This document shows positions 24,995-33,595 of a stretch of DNA of 51,790 nt, in pieces (the stretch's first letter is position 1; every line of letters begins with the position of its first letter). The position numbers were made by a program, and so were the translations under genes. The stretch comes from Planctomycetia bacterium. Lineage in GTDB: Bacteria; Planctomycetota; Phycisphaerae; Phycisphaerales; SM1A02. The DNA lies in contig SXUJ01000162.1 of assembly GCA_005790565.1 (NCBI GenBank), positions 1-51,790 of the forward strand, written 5' to 3'. The notes under the pieces were generated by a model that was given only the letters and a program-made list of their open reading frames with translations, ran no database searches and was not told where the DNA came from.

Positions 24995-26269
24995 TTAGGG
25001 TAACACGCTGCGGATCGCGTCGGCCGTCGCGGTTGTCGCGCCCTGCCGACTGCGAATGACTGCCCTCCCCAGCGCCGCGAGTTTGGTGCGCGCACGAGGG
25101 TCATCGAGAAGGCGCGCGAGCGTTGTTGGAAACTCTTCGCGCGACACCTGCTCGATGCCGCCCCCCGCAAGGAGCGCCTCCATCGACTCCTGAAAGTCGC
25201 CCGCGCGAGGGCCAATGATCGTTGCCTTGCCGAGTCCGATCGGTTCAATCGGATCGCTCCCGTGCAGAACGCCGAATGATCGACCCACAACGACGACATC
25301 CGCAAGCGAGTACGCCATGCGCAGTTCACCAATGGTGTCGAGCACGAAGTAGTCCGTCGACGCCACGCCTGCGCCCGGTTGCGAACGACGCACGCACGGC
25401 GAGAGATTTCGCGCCACGCCGTCAAACCACTCAGGCTTTCGCGGCGCGATGAGGAGTTGCGTGCCGCTCGGCAACGAATCGCGAAGAAGCAATTCCTCCC
25501 CAGGCTCGGTACTGCCCGCAACGACAAGCAGACGAGATCGGTCGATCCCGAGCGCCGCGGCGAGTGCGTCCGCGCCTGCGGCCGTGTCTTCGATGGCGAT
25601 CGAGTCCCACTTCATCGTGCCAGAAACCGTCACACACCGAGCAGCGGTGCCGAGTGCCGCGAACCGTTCGGCGTACACCGTTGTTTGCGCCAAGACACGG
25701 TCTAGGCGGCGAAACGCCGGCGCGACACACCAACGCACCATCGAGTACCGTCGAAACGATCGGTCGGAGAGTCGACCGTTCACGACCACAATGGGCATCC
25801 CTCTGTGGCGCGCGATCGCCGTCGCGTTCGGCCACAACTCAAGTTCCACCAGCACCAGTGCATCCGCTCGCACTCGATTGAAAAACCGCCGTATGGAGCA
25901 GGAGAAATCAAACGGCCAGCGCACGACGGCGTGCCTGCTTCCGTACAGGTCGCTCGCACGACGAAACCCAGTGTCCGTTTGCGCGGCGATCACGACTTCG
26001 ATCGATGGATCGCCCGCGGAAAGTTGCGCGACGAGTCCTCGCACTGCATTCACTTCGCCGACGCTCACCGCGTAGATCAAGACGCGACGCGAGTCGGGCG
26101 CGGCGAGGGTTGCTCCAAATCCAAAGCGCGCGGGCCAATTCGTGCGGATCTTTCCCGTGCGAATCATGCGCGTGAGCCAGAATGGGAGGAGCAACAATGC
26201 CCCCACCAAGTAGCAGAGGTCCACGAGCCACCCGCCAAAGAGGGAAATCGAGAGACGGATGACACTCAT
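24995..26269 (-). CDS. waaA: 3-deoxy-D-manno-octulosonic acid (Kdo) transferase
   Basis: 424 residues from ATG 26269. It adds Kdo to lipid A precursors at the inner membrane, so the cell makes LPS. An N-terminal membrane anchor (LVDLCYLVGALLLLPFWL) precedes a GT-30 fold. Family motifs: YAVSVGEVNAVRGLV (catalytic Glu), ALVLVELELWPN, VVNGRLSDRSFRRY, VVAGSTEPGEE, and RSFGVLHGSDPIEPIGLGKA (the usual form has GGHN.LEPA). The last motif is altered from GGxNxLEP to GSDPIEP. The ORF track's start at 26299 is 10 codons upstream; ATG 26269 overlaps the thioredoxin gene stop as ATGA. Confidence 0.93.
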   Translation of the reverse strand: MSVIRLSISLFGGWLVDLCYLVGALLLLPFWLTRMIRTGKIRTNWPARFGFGATLAAPDSRRVLIYAVSVGEVNAVRGLVAQLSAGDPSIEVVIAAQTDTGFRRASDLYGSRHAVVRWPFDFSCSIRRFFNRVRADALVLVELELWPNATAIARHRGMPIVVVNGRLSDRSFRRYSMVRWCVAPAFRRLDRVLAQTTVYAERFAALGTAARCVTVSGTMKWDSIAIEDTAAGADALAAALGIDRSRLLVVAGSTEPGEELLLRDSLPSGTQLLIAPRKPEWFDGVARNLSPCVRRSQPGAGVASTDYFVLDTIGELRMAYSLADVVVVGRSFGVLHGSDPIEPIGLGKATIIGPRAGDFQESMEALLAGGGIEQVSREEFPTTLARLLDDPRARTKLAALGRAVIRSRQGATTATADAIRSVLP

Positions 26270-26862
26270 CGCAGATTCTTCGACATCGCTTTGATCCACG
26301 ACACATTCTGAGTTCCGAGCGCGACATCAATCACATGACCCTTGCTGTCGACATAGACCGTCTTGGGAATCGTCATTCCAGGATCGTGCGCCTTGATCGC
26401 CGCGTAGAGGTCGGGCGTGGCCATGAGTTCTAGTCCTGATGAATCGTGCGTCTTGAGAAAAGTCTTGACGAGGCTGCTCGTCGTATCCGCGCTTGCCGCA
26501 AGCAGGGCGACTCGATCGGGAATGTCCTTCTTCGCAGCGTGAAACGCCGCACGATTTTTGATGCAGGGGCCGCACCAAGTCGCCCAAATCTCAATGATCA
26601 TCGGTCGACCGGCGAACTGCGACAGCGCGACCTCCTTGCCATCGAGATCCTTGAGAACAACCTGATGCATCGCGCCCCCAGCCTTCGCTTGCGATGCGCC
26701 TGTCGCTTGCGTGGGTGCCGCCTTCACAACCTCCGCTGGCGTGATGACTGGAGCAACCGCATCCGCCCGCGTACTCTCTCCTCGACCGCAACCTCCCAAT
26801 CCCATGCACACGCCGCTCAACGCGAAATGAACGGACAAGATGGCAACACGGGGGTGAAGCAT
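26266..26862 (-). CDS. thioredoxin-fold (TlpA/ResA-like) lipoprotein
   Basis: 198 residues. A signal sequence with lipobox LGGC (residues about 22-25) and an Ala/Pro/Thr linker precede an AhpC/TSA-Redoxin fold. The active site is EIWATWCGPCIKNRAAF (CxxC), and the cis-proline region is MTIPKTVYVDSKG. It should act in the periplasm as a thiol-disulfide reductase, for example in cytochrome c maturation or general reduction. A role linked to the di-heme peroxidase further on is possible but distant. It is coupled to waaA by an ATGA overlap. Confidence 0.87.
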   Translation of the reverse strand: MLHPRVAILSVHFALSGVCMGLGGCGRGESTRADAVAPVITPAEVVKAAPTQATGASQAKAGGAMHQVVLKDLDGKEVALSQFAGRPMIIEIWATWCGPCIKNRAAFHAAKKDIPDRVALLAASADTTSSLVKTFLKTHDSSGLELMATPDLYAAIKAHDPGMTIPKTVYVDSKGHVIDVALGTQNVSWIKAMSKNLR

Positions 26863-26868
26863 CCGTGC

Positions 26869-26874
26869 AGAATA
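26869..26874 (-). promoter_or_regulatory. putative divergent -10 boxes of the thioredoxin-fold and oxoprolinase genes
   Basis: TATTCT on the minus strand lies 6 bases before ATG 26862. The overlapping CAGAAT on the plus strand lies 8 bases before GTG 26882. Only 19 bases separate the two start codons, so both promoters must sit in or beside this box or inside the genes. Confidence 0.35.
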
Positions 26875-26881
26875 GTCGACC

Positions 26882-29800
26882 GTGGCAAGTGAAGCGCCCT
26901 GCTTATCCCTCGATCAACCCTGGCGTGTCGCGCTCGACACAGGCGGATCCTTCACCGACTTCGTCGCGCTCTCTCCCCTTGCGCGTTCGATGCGGTTGAA
27001 GATCCCCTCGGATGGGTCACTCAGCGCACGCTGCGAGCGGCAAGAGGGTGCGCGACTTGGAATCGCGTTGCACTACCCCATCCCGTTGCGCGATGGGTTT
27101 CTCGATGGTGCACAAATCATGGCGGAGGGCAAGTGCCTCGGCACGATCACGCGCCACCAGGCAAACGAACTACTCCTTGACCATGTCCCGAACCTGCCGC
27201 TCAAAACTCCTTGCGCCCTCCGCATCGAGTGGCCGAGCGCGGACGCACTCGATGCTCCCGCCCTCGGTCTCCGAATCCTGACCTCGACCGCGCGCCACGC
27301 TCCGCTTCCACCCATCGAGTTGCGGCTTTCGACCACGCGCGGCACGAACGCGCTGCTTGAAGGCAGAGGCACCAAGGTCGGCGTGCTTGTTTCGGATGGC
27401 CTCGATGGAATACTCGCCATCGGCGATCAAACGCGGGATGACCTCTTCGCGTGTGTGCCTCGGCCTCGGGTCGTTCTCACCTCGCTCGTGTGCGCGATCC
27501 CGGAACGCAGCGTGGCGCGCACGAGTGCGCGATTGCCATTCGCGCCACGCGCGCTTCGTGTCTCACGCGATCGATTGCGCAACGCGGCCCAATCGCTCTG
27601 CGCGAAGGGCGCGCAGACCATTGTGGTGAGCCTTGCGCACGCGCTCGAACATGAACGCGAGCAAGCGTTGTGCCAGTGGTTACGCGAAGATGGATTTCAC
27701 GCCATTGCGGCGAGTGACCTTGCGCGACATGGCCGACTCTTGACGCGCACCGAAACCGCTGTCGTGCACGCGACGATCGAGGGGGCGATGAACGACTTCG
27801 TCGATCGCGCGGCCGACGGCGTTCATCGCGCATGCGTGCACATTTTCACCAGCGCTGGAGTCCTGCAGCGCGCCGACAGTTTCTATGCGCGAGACACACT
27901 GCTTTCTGGACCTGCGGGGGGCGCGGCCGCCATGCTCGAGGTTGCCAAGCGGCATGCGCTCGCGCACGCCTTGGGCTTTGACATGGGCGGCACGAGCACC
28001 GATGTCGTGCGCATCGAGGGCGACCGCATCTCCCGCCGCGAAGAATGCCGCGTCGGCCGAGCCTGCGTCGCGGCACCGTCGGTTGCGATCGACACCGTTG
28101 CGTCTGGCGGAGGATCGATCTGCTCGATCGTCGATGGAGAACACCGAGTCGGACCAACGAGCGCCGGCGCGATGCCAGGACCCGCGGCGATGGATCGCGG
28201 CGGACCACTCACGCTGACGGATGTGAATCTCCTGCTCGGGCGACTCCCGCACCGCGTAGGAAGTGTCGCGCTCCAAACCACCGCGAGTCAGCGCGCACTC
28301 GAGCGGATTGTCACGGCAAACGCGAGCACTGCACAGCAGCACCGAGCGCTCTGCGCGTTTCTCGACATTGCCAACGCGCGCATGGCGCTCGCGATCGAAC
28401 GACTTGCCGTCCGCGACGCGCGCGACCCGTCCACCCACACGCTCATCGCGTTCGGCGGTGCGGGCGGCCAACACGCTTGCGCGATCGCCGACCGACTCCA
28501 CATCGAACAGATCATCTTCCCACGAGATGCGGGATACCTCTGCGCACTTGGCGTAGCGTCGTCCACGAGCGCGCAGTTCGCAACCGTCCCGCTGCTGTGC
28601 GAACTCTCCGAGGACAACGCGCCGCTCCTTGAGGCGAGCGTGTTGCGCGCAGGCGCGAATGCGCACGCGGCACTGACGGGACACACGACCCTCACCCTCC
28701 CCTCCATCACCGATCGCGCGATTGTTTTCTTGCGCCTTCGCGGCCAGGAGAGTGCGATCGCCGTCGCACATGCATCGACCAACGAAATGCGCGCGGAGTT
28801 CCTTGCAGCATTTCTCCGTCGATACGGCTATGAGGCACCGCATCGACCACTCGAAATCGAAAGCGTGAGCGTGCGCATCGCGCTCGACGATGCGTGGTCG
28901 CATGCGCGGCCGAGCGACACCGTGCAGACCACTGCAACTCCCACGCCGACGCGCTGCAATACCGCCGGAGAGTGGCGTGACGCGTCCATCGTGCGCCGAG
29001 ACTCACTGCCGCTTGGGTGCGACCTCCATGGGCCAATGCTCATCGCTGATCACGGCGACACGGTTGTCCTCGATGAGGGATGGGCCGCGAAAGTGCATGC
29101 GAGCGGCGATCTGATCGCGCGTCGAAAAACTCCCGTCGCGCCGCGTGAAAGCGCGGCTGAGGGGGAACTCTTTGCCGCTCGACTCGAGGCCATCGCGCTC
29201 GGCATGGGCGAGCTGCTTGAACGCACGGCACTGAGCCCGAACATCCGCGACCGCCTTGACTTTTCTTGCGCGGTGCTTGATGCGGATGGGACGCTTGTCC
29301 AGAATGCGCCCCACTTACCCGTGCACTTGGGGGCGCTCGGCGTTTGCGTTCGAGAAGTGATGCGCGTCCTTCCGCTTCACGAAGGTGATGTGGCGATCAC
29401 CAATCATCCGGCCTTCGGCGGCTCACACCTTCCCGATCTCACGGCCATTGCTCCGGTCTATCTCGACAACGAGCGCATCGCGTTTGTCGCCGTCCGTGCC
29501 CATCACGCGGAGATCGGCGGAACGCGCCCAGGTTCGTTCCCCCCCGATGCGACATGCCTCGCCGAAGAGGGCGTCGTGCTGGAGCCGATCACGGTGATCG
29601 ATCGAGGCCACTTCGACGAAGCTGCGCTGCGCCATCGACTCACGAGCGCACCCTTTCCGTCGCGCGCGCCGGACGAAAACCTCGCCGACCTCAGCGCGCA
29701 GTTTGCGGCGCTTGGCCATGGCGTCGCGCTCGTTGCAGCACTCGCTCGCGAACAGGGTCGGGATGGATTCACCGCGCGCACGAAGCGGGAACTCGATGCG

Positions 29801-30703
29801 AGCGAGGCGCGCCTCCGAACCGTCATTCAAAACTCGTCGCTTCCAACAATCGAATCGCCCCGTCGTGTCGAGCGGCACCTTGACGATGGAACTCCCATTC
29901 GCCTCGCGATCGCGAAACTTCCCGATGGTCGCCTCCATATCGACTTCACCGGCTCATCCGGCGTGCATCCCGCGAACTTCAACGCGCCGCTCTGCGTTAC
30001 GCGCGCTGCGGTGCTCTACGCATTGCGATTGTTTGTGCGAGAGCCGGTGCCCATGAATGAGGGCCTCCTTCGCGCAGTCGAATTGTGCGTACCGCAAGGC
30101 CTGCTTCATCCCGCCTTCGCAACCGATCCGACCGAGTGCCCGCCGGTCGTCGCTGGCAATGTGGAGACCAGTCAGCATGTCGTTGCGGCGATGGTCGAAG
30201 CGCTCGGGCTGAGTGCCGACAGCCAAACCACGATGAACAATGTGCTCTTTGGTTCGCGTGACTTCAGCGTCTACGAAACGCTCTGCGGTGGCGCGGGCGC
30301 GGGCTTTGAGAGTGACGGCGCCGACGCGGTCCATGTGCATATGTCGAACACGCGCTTGACCGACATCGATGTGCTTGAACGGCGTGCGAGCGTGCTCATC
30401 CGCCGTCACGCGCTTCGCGAAGGCTCGGGCGGCGACGGGCTGCACCGTGGCGGCTGCGGCATCGTGCGCAGTTATGAGTTTCTCGCGCCGGTGGAGCTCA
30501 GCTTCTTCGGCTCGATGCGCTCGCAAGCGCCGCACGGGCGCGAGGGAGGAAGCAATGGCTCGCCTGGTCGCGAGCATTGCATTGCACCCCATGGCGAGGA
30601 ACGAACACTCGTCGGCGGCACCCACGCGCTCGATCTTCCGGCAGGAAGTGTCTTCACCGTCGAGTCGCCAGGTGGTGGTGGATACGGAAAGCGCGAAGCG
30701 TAG
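26882..30703 (+). CDS. fused hydantoinase A/B family protein (5-oxoprolinase-like)
   Basis: 1273 residues from a GTG start. The HyuA half has WRVALDTGGSFTDFVAL, STTRGTNALLEGRGTKVG, and the ATP site ALGFDMGGTSTDVVRIEG followed by VGPTSAGAMPGPAAMDRGGP. The HyuB half starts near residue 755 with ARLEAIALGMGELLERTALS, then NIRDRLDFSCAVLDADG, HPAFGGSHLPDLT, VAGNVETSQHVVAAM and a C-terminal SPGGGGYGKRE. The fusion order and length equal ATP-dependent 5-oxoprolinase (OplAH), which opens pyroglutamate to glutamate in the cytosol. Hydantoinase or acetone-carboxylase-like specificity cannot be ruled out. The next gene's stop is directly adjacent, tail to tail. Confidence 0.9.
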   Translation: MASEAPCLSLDQPWRVALDTGGSFTDFVALSPLARSMRLKIPSDGSLSARCERQEGARLGIALHYPIPLRDGFLDGAQIMAEGKCLGTITRHQANELLLDHVPNLPLKTPCALRIEWPSADALDAPALGLRILTSTARHAPLPPIELRLSTTRGTNALLEGRGTKVGVLVSDGLDGILAIGDQTRDDLFACVPRPRVVLTSLVCAIPERSVARTSARLPFAPRALRVSRDRLRNAAQSLCAKGAQTIVVSLAHALEHEREQALCQWLREDGFHAIAASDLARHGRLLTRTETAVVHATIEGAMNDFVDRAADGVHRACVHIFTSAGVLQRADSFYARDTLLSGPAGGAAAMLEVAKRHALAHALGFDMGGTSTDVVRIEGDRISRREECRVGRACVAAPSVAIDTVASGGGSICSIVDGEHRVGPTSAGAMPGPAAMDRGGPLTLTDVNLLLGRLPHRVGSVALQTTASQRALERIVTANASTAQQHRALCAFLDIANARMALAIERLAVRDARDPSTHTLIAFGGAGGQHACAIADRLHIEQIIFPRDAGYLCALGVASSTSAQFATVPLLCELSEDNAPLLEASVLRAGANAHAALTGHTTLTLPSITDRAIVFLRLRGQESAIAVAHASTNEMRAEFLAAFLRRYGYEAPHRPLEIESVSVRIALDDAWSHARPSDTVQTTATPTPTRCNTAGEWRDASIVRRDSLPLGCDLHGPMLIADHGDTVVLDEGWAAKVHASGDLIARRKTPVAPRESAAEGELFAARLEAIALGMGELLERTALSPNIRDRLDFSCAVLDADGTLVQNAPHLPVHLGALGVCVREVMRVLPLHEGDVAITNHPAFGGSHLPDLTAIAPVYLDNERIAFVAVRAHHAEIGGTRPGSFPPDATCLAEEGVVLEPITVIDRGHFDEAALRHRLTSAPFPSRAPDENLADLSAQFAALGHGVALVAALAREQGRDGFTARTKRELDASEARLRTVIQNSSLPTIESPRRVERHLDDGTPIRLAIAKLPDGRLHIDFTGSSGVHPANFNAPLCVTRAAVLYALRLFVREPVPMNEGLLRAVELCVPQGLLHPAFATDPTECPPVVAGNVETSQHVVAAMVEALGLSADSQTTMNNVLFGSRDFSVYETLCGGAGAGFESDGADAVHVHMSNTRLTDIDVLERRASVLIRRHALREGSGGDGLHRGGCGIVRSYEFLAPVELSFFGSMRSQAPHGREGGSNGSPGREHCIAPHGEERTLVGGTHALDLPAGSVFTVESPGGGGYGKREA

Positions 30704-31549
30704 TCACGGCCGCGTGTGCATCGTGCGGAAGGGCGCGCGGGTGTGATCCGCGGGAAGATCGATTCGCTCGATGCTCATCGCGCGACCAGTTTCGAGATTG
30801 ACTTCGACCATCGCGCCTTGCACCGCCTCTCCCCCACTGCCCATTTCAAATGGCACATGCATGCCGCTCGTAAAGTGCCGAAGCACCTGCTCAGGATTGC
30901 GTCCGATCACGCTGTCGTGCGGGCCAGTCATGCCCACATCGGTCATGAATGCCGTCCCGCCGCGCAGCACACGCGCGTCCGCCGTCGCTACATGGGTATG
31001 TGTGCCGAGCACCGCCGCCACGCGCCCATCAAGGTACCGCGCGAGCGCGCCCTTCTCGCTCGTTGCTTCCATGTGCGCTTCGACGAGGACGATCGGATTG
31101 CGTTCCGGCAGCGCTTGCAGCATTTCATCGGCGCAGGCGAATGGGTCGTTCGCGAGCAAACTTGGCATGTGCACGCGGCCAAGGAGCGTGAAGACGAAGA
31201 GGTCACGCGAAAACGCAGGGCATGCAGAGAGACGAATGAGCCGCTTACCTTGCGCCCGAGCGGAAAGATTGGCCGGTCGCGCAATCGGCTTGAGCGGATC
31301 TTCGAGCGCCGCGACGATGCGCGCGTCGCGGTAAACATGATCCCCAAGCGTCATAGCATCGACGCCGAACCGACGAAAGGTCTCGTAGAGGTCGGGCGTC
31401 AGTCCCGAGCCATTGCGCGCGTTTTCAGCATTGGCAATCAAGCGAAACGCGCCGTAACGCTCCCGGAGCGTAGGCAACTGTTGTTCCAAGACCATGCGAC
31501 CGGGCGCGCCGTTGATATCGCCAAGGAAAACTATACGACCTGTGGTCAT
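30704..31549 (-). CDS. YmdB-family metallophosphoesterase (TIGR00282)
   Basis: 281 residues from ATG 31549; the ORF track begins 50 codons upstream in apparent non-coding sequence. Metal-binding segments are IVFLGDINGAPGRM, IANAENARNGSGLTPDLYE, DAMTLGDHVYRDARI, IVLVEAHMEATSEKGALARY, VLGTHTHVATADARVL and TDVGMTGPHDSVIG. The family consists of dinuclear-iron phosphodiesterases; Bacillus YmdB hydrolyses 2',3'-cyclic nucleotides and affects biofilm and RNA turnover. The usual TLGNH is TLGDH here, an Asn-to-Asp change at a metal ligand position. A TAGTGT box lies 7 bases before the ATG. Confidence 0.9.
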   Translation of the reverse strand: MTTGRIVFLGDINGAPGRMVLEQQLPTLRERYGAFRLIANAENARNGSGLTPDLYETFRRFGVDAMTLGDHVYRDARIVAALEDPLKPIARPANLSARAQGKRLIRLSACPAFSRDLFVFTLLGRVHMPSLLANDPFACADEMLQALPERNPIVLVEAHMEATSEKGALARYLDGRVAAVLGTHTHVATADARVLRGGTAFMTDVGMTGPHDSVIGRNPEQVLRHFTSGMHVPFEMGSGGEAVQGAMVEVNLETGRAMSIERIDLPADHTRAPFRTMHTRP

Positions 31550-31689
31550 ACTCTGTACACTAGCAACAGAACACGCCTCCCATGGATTCTCTCCGGTGAG
31601 GTTTGGCAGTGATGCATTGCTTCTGCGCGTGAGCGCGGAGCATCGAAGCGTAAGAAACTTCCGGGAACTCTCTTTCGAGAGTCGAGACG

Positions 31690-32343
31690 ATGTCGCCATT
31701 CAAGGTTTCTCCGAGCCGCCAGTCCGAAGCACACGCGATGATGAGCCAAGGCATGCAAATCCGCCATCGTCAACGCCCCGAGTGGGGCATTGGCAGCATC
31801 ACGCGCGTGGAGACACTCACCCGTAGCGGCGTCGTCGATCAGCGCATTTGGATTCGATTTCCGAACGCCGGACTCAAGACACTTCTGCGGAGTGCGGCCG
31901 ACCTTGAAATCATGGGTGGGGAAGCCGCGCCTGAGCACACCTTTGCCGCGCGCCATCACGCCGCTGATGGCGGATGGCTCGGCGCAATCTCGACCAAGAA
32001 ACCAGAGGCGGCGATGTCAGAACTTCCGCCCGAAGCAACCGACCCGTTCCTTCCGCTCGAGACACGATTGGCGCATCTCCGGGGTCTCTATCGATTCTCG
32101 CCGACTGGTTCAAGTCTGATGGACTGGGCCGTTGCGCAGAGTGGACTAGATGATCCGCTCTCACGGTTTACGCGAACGGATCTTGAGGGGCACTTCAAAC
32201 TCTTCGTGATGGATCGCGATGCGCATCTGCCGAAACTCCTAGGCGAAGCACGGAAAAACGGCATTCAAATCGACGCGATTCTCGCCAAGGCAAATCCAGC
32301 GGCGAAGAAGATGTTGGTGCGAGTGGGCGCGATTCGAGGCTAG
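31690..32343 (+). CDS. DUF3553-like domain protein
   Basis: 217 residues. The N-terminal portion MQIRHRQRPEWGIGSITRVE, continuing with VVDQRIWIRFPNAGLKTLL, looks like the small beta-barrel DUF3553 (RH...WG.G.V......V.F...G). The C-terminal half, with LPLETRLAHLRGLYRFSPTG, contains a helical segment of unknown function ending in AAKKMLVRVG. No catalytic motif is seen. In other proteins this barrel is a likely nucleic-acid or protein contact module, so a role in transcription or DNA metabolism is only a guess. The start is uncertain: ATGs at 31690, 31738 and 31741 are all in frame, and none has a good ribosome site. Confidence 0.7.
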   Translation: MSPFKVSPSRQSEAHAMMSQGMQIRHRQRPEWGIGSITRVETLTRSGVVDQRIWIRFPNAGLKTLLRSAADLEIMGGEAAPEHTFAARHHAADGGWLGAISTKKPEAAMSELPPEATDPFLPLETRLAHLRGLYRFSPTGSSLMDWAVAQSGLDDPLSRFTRTDLEGHFKLFVMDRDAHLPKLLGEARKNGIQIDAILAKANPAAKKMLVRVGAIRG

Positions 32344-32416
32344 CACCGGAGAGAGAGGTACCGATCACGACGGAGCGCTCTTGGAACGGCGGCCGCGCGG
32401 TCAACCTTGAGCGGGA

Positions 32417-32848
32417 TTGCGCGAGGTGCGACTCTTGCCGCGATTGGATTTGCTCGACACCTTCGACGCGGCTCGCACGAGTGACGATGCGTTGGACTCG
32501 GAGGCGATGCGTGTGACCCGTGCGGGGGCGCTCGAACAACGAGACGCGGCAATGAGTGACCTGTTTTCTTCCTACTCGACCTGTCGGCACACGCTCGATC
32601 GATTCGGTCCCAACGCAGCCGATGCAAAGCAAGTGGTACGGCGATTCGCAGAATGCGCGCAAGCATGGGAGGCATGTGAGCGACGGATTGCAGCGTTATT
32701 GAAAGGGCAGTTGCGAGAAGGACCTATTCGCGCGCGCGTCTCGATCGATGATTACCTTGAGCGCCAGGAATCTCTCGCTTGGGAGTACTGGCGTGACCTC
32801 GTCCAATTCTGGACCTCGTTCGTTGAGGATCAGCGCACGGTGCCGTAA
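32417..32848 (+). CDS. hypothetical helical protein
   Basis: Up to 143 residues from a TTG start, unrecognised. The C-terminal two thirds look like a genuine soluble helical protein: KQVVRRFAECAQAWEACERR and YLERQESLAWEYWRDLVQFW, rich in Trp, Tyr and charged residues. The composition is unlike the antisense shadow ORFs here. In-frame ATGs at 32507 and about 32552 would shorten it to about 113 or 98 residues. It lies 73 bases after the DUF3553 gene in the same direction and may share its transcript. No function assigned. Confidence 0.55.
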   Translation: MREVRLLPRLDLLDTFDAARTSDDALDSEAMRVTRAGALEQRDAAMSDLFSSYSTCRHTLDRFGPNAADAKQVVRRFAECAQAWEACERRIAALLKGQLREGPIRARVSIDDYLERQESLAWEYWRDLVQFWTSFVEDQRTVP

Positions 32849-33072
32849 CGCATCGCGGCAGGGCTTGCTCGGGCCATGGGAGCCGTCTTGCGATCGTCCG
32901 GAGGCTCTAGCGCCCCCATTACTCGGCAACGCTGTTACAGATCCACCTTCCTTCATGCGCGCCATCACAATCTCGACGGGCAGCACTTCTCAAGCCCCAA
33001 ATCGGGGGTACTTGTTCTTCAGTCCGCATGATGCGGGGAGTCAGCACAACTGAAGATGAAGGAGTGAAGAAC

Positions 33073-33390
33073 ATGGACGAAATGACATTCCAAGAGAAGA
33101 TGAACCAAATCCTCGATCGCATTCGGGACCTCCCGGCTGTTGAGCGAGCAACGACTGAATCCACCGATGCGACCGCCGTGCGCCGAACTCAGGTGCAGCA
33201 GTCGGTGGGCGAGCTTCAGGAAGCACTCGACTACCTTCGGCTCTCCGTGAAGTACCTCGTGTTTGATCTCGAAGCCACGCGACGCGAGAACGCTTACCTT
33301 CGACGGATGCTCGAAGCGAGCGCACGCGAACATGAGAAGCGGCAGCGCGGGGATGACGAACGACCAGATTCACGCGATCAGTGGGAGTGA
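33073..33390 (+). CDS. small coiled-coil protein
   Basis: 105 residues from ATG 33073, chosen because AAGGAG lies 8 bases before it; the ORF track's start 15 codons upstream has no such site. The protein is helical throughout. Its core, QQSVGELQEALDYLRLSVKY followed by LVFDLEATRRENAYLRRMLE, is strongly amphipathic and reads like a conserved planctomycete hypothetical protein. It probably oligomerises through a coiled coil; a regulator or adaptor role is inference. The C-terminus is charged and disordered. The 224-base gap before it shows a small CCGCATgATGCGG inverted repeat but no clear promoter. Confidence 0.75.
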   Translation: MDEMTFQEKMNQILDRIRDLPAVERATTESTDATAVRRTQVQQSVGELQEALDYLRLSVKYLVFDLEATRRENAYLRRMLEASAREHEKRQRGDDERPDSRDQWE

Positions 33391-33464
33391 TCGCACAAGC
33401 ATGCGCAACCGCGCAACCGTCTTCGGCCGGAACTTCAGCAAGACACGCAGGAGAGAAGATTCTC

Positions 33465-33527
33465 ATGGACGACCACGCAACGGCGCGCGGAGGAGAGCCA
33501 AGCGCCGTGTCCAGTCTGAATCGTTGA
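33465..33527 (+). CDS. possible 20-residue small ORF
   Basis: An ATG at 33465 opens MDDHATARGGEPSAVSSLNR and ends at TGA. AGGAGAG lies 9 bases before it, and a strong hairpin (33562-33589) follows. It is too short for the ORF track. There is no homology evidence, and a chance ORF is quite possible. Confidence 0.2.
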   Translation: MDDHATARGGEPSAVSSLNR

Positions 33528-33561
33528 GGCAGAGTTTCGTGATTGAGGGCCGATCCAGATG

Positions 33562-33589
33562 ACAGGCGGACACACCCGTGTCCGCCTGT
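33562..33589. terminator. strong hairpin between convergent genes
   Basis: ACAGGCGGACAC and GTGTCCGCCTGT form a perfect 12-pair stem with a 4-base loop (ACCC). It sits between the coiled-coil gene (plus) and the DUF1080 gene (minus, stop at 33596). The plus side continues TGTCGTTC. It most likely ends transcription from both sides. Confidence 0.65.
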
Positions 33590-33595
33590 TGTCGT

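Noticed and set aside
27680-28903. 407-residue minus-strand ORF
   Set aside because: Antisense to the hydantoinase/oxoprolinase ATP-binding region.
33028-33045. Inverted repeat CCGCATgATGCGG before the coiled-coil gene
   Set aside because: Too short and single to claim an operator; noted only in the gene entry.
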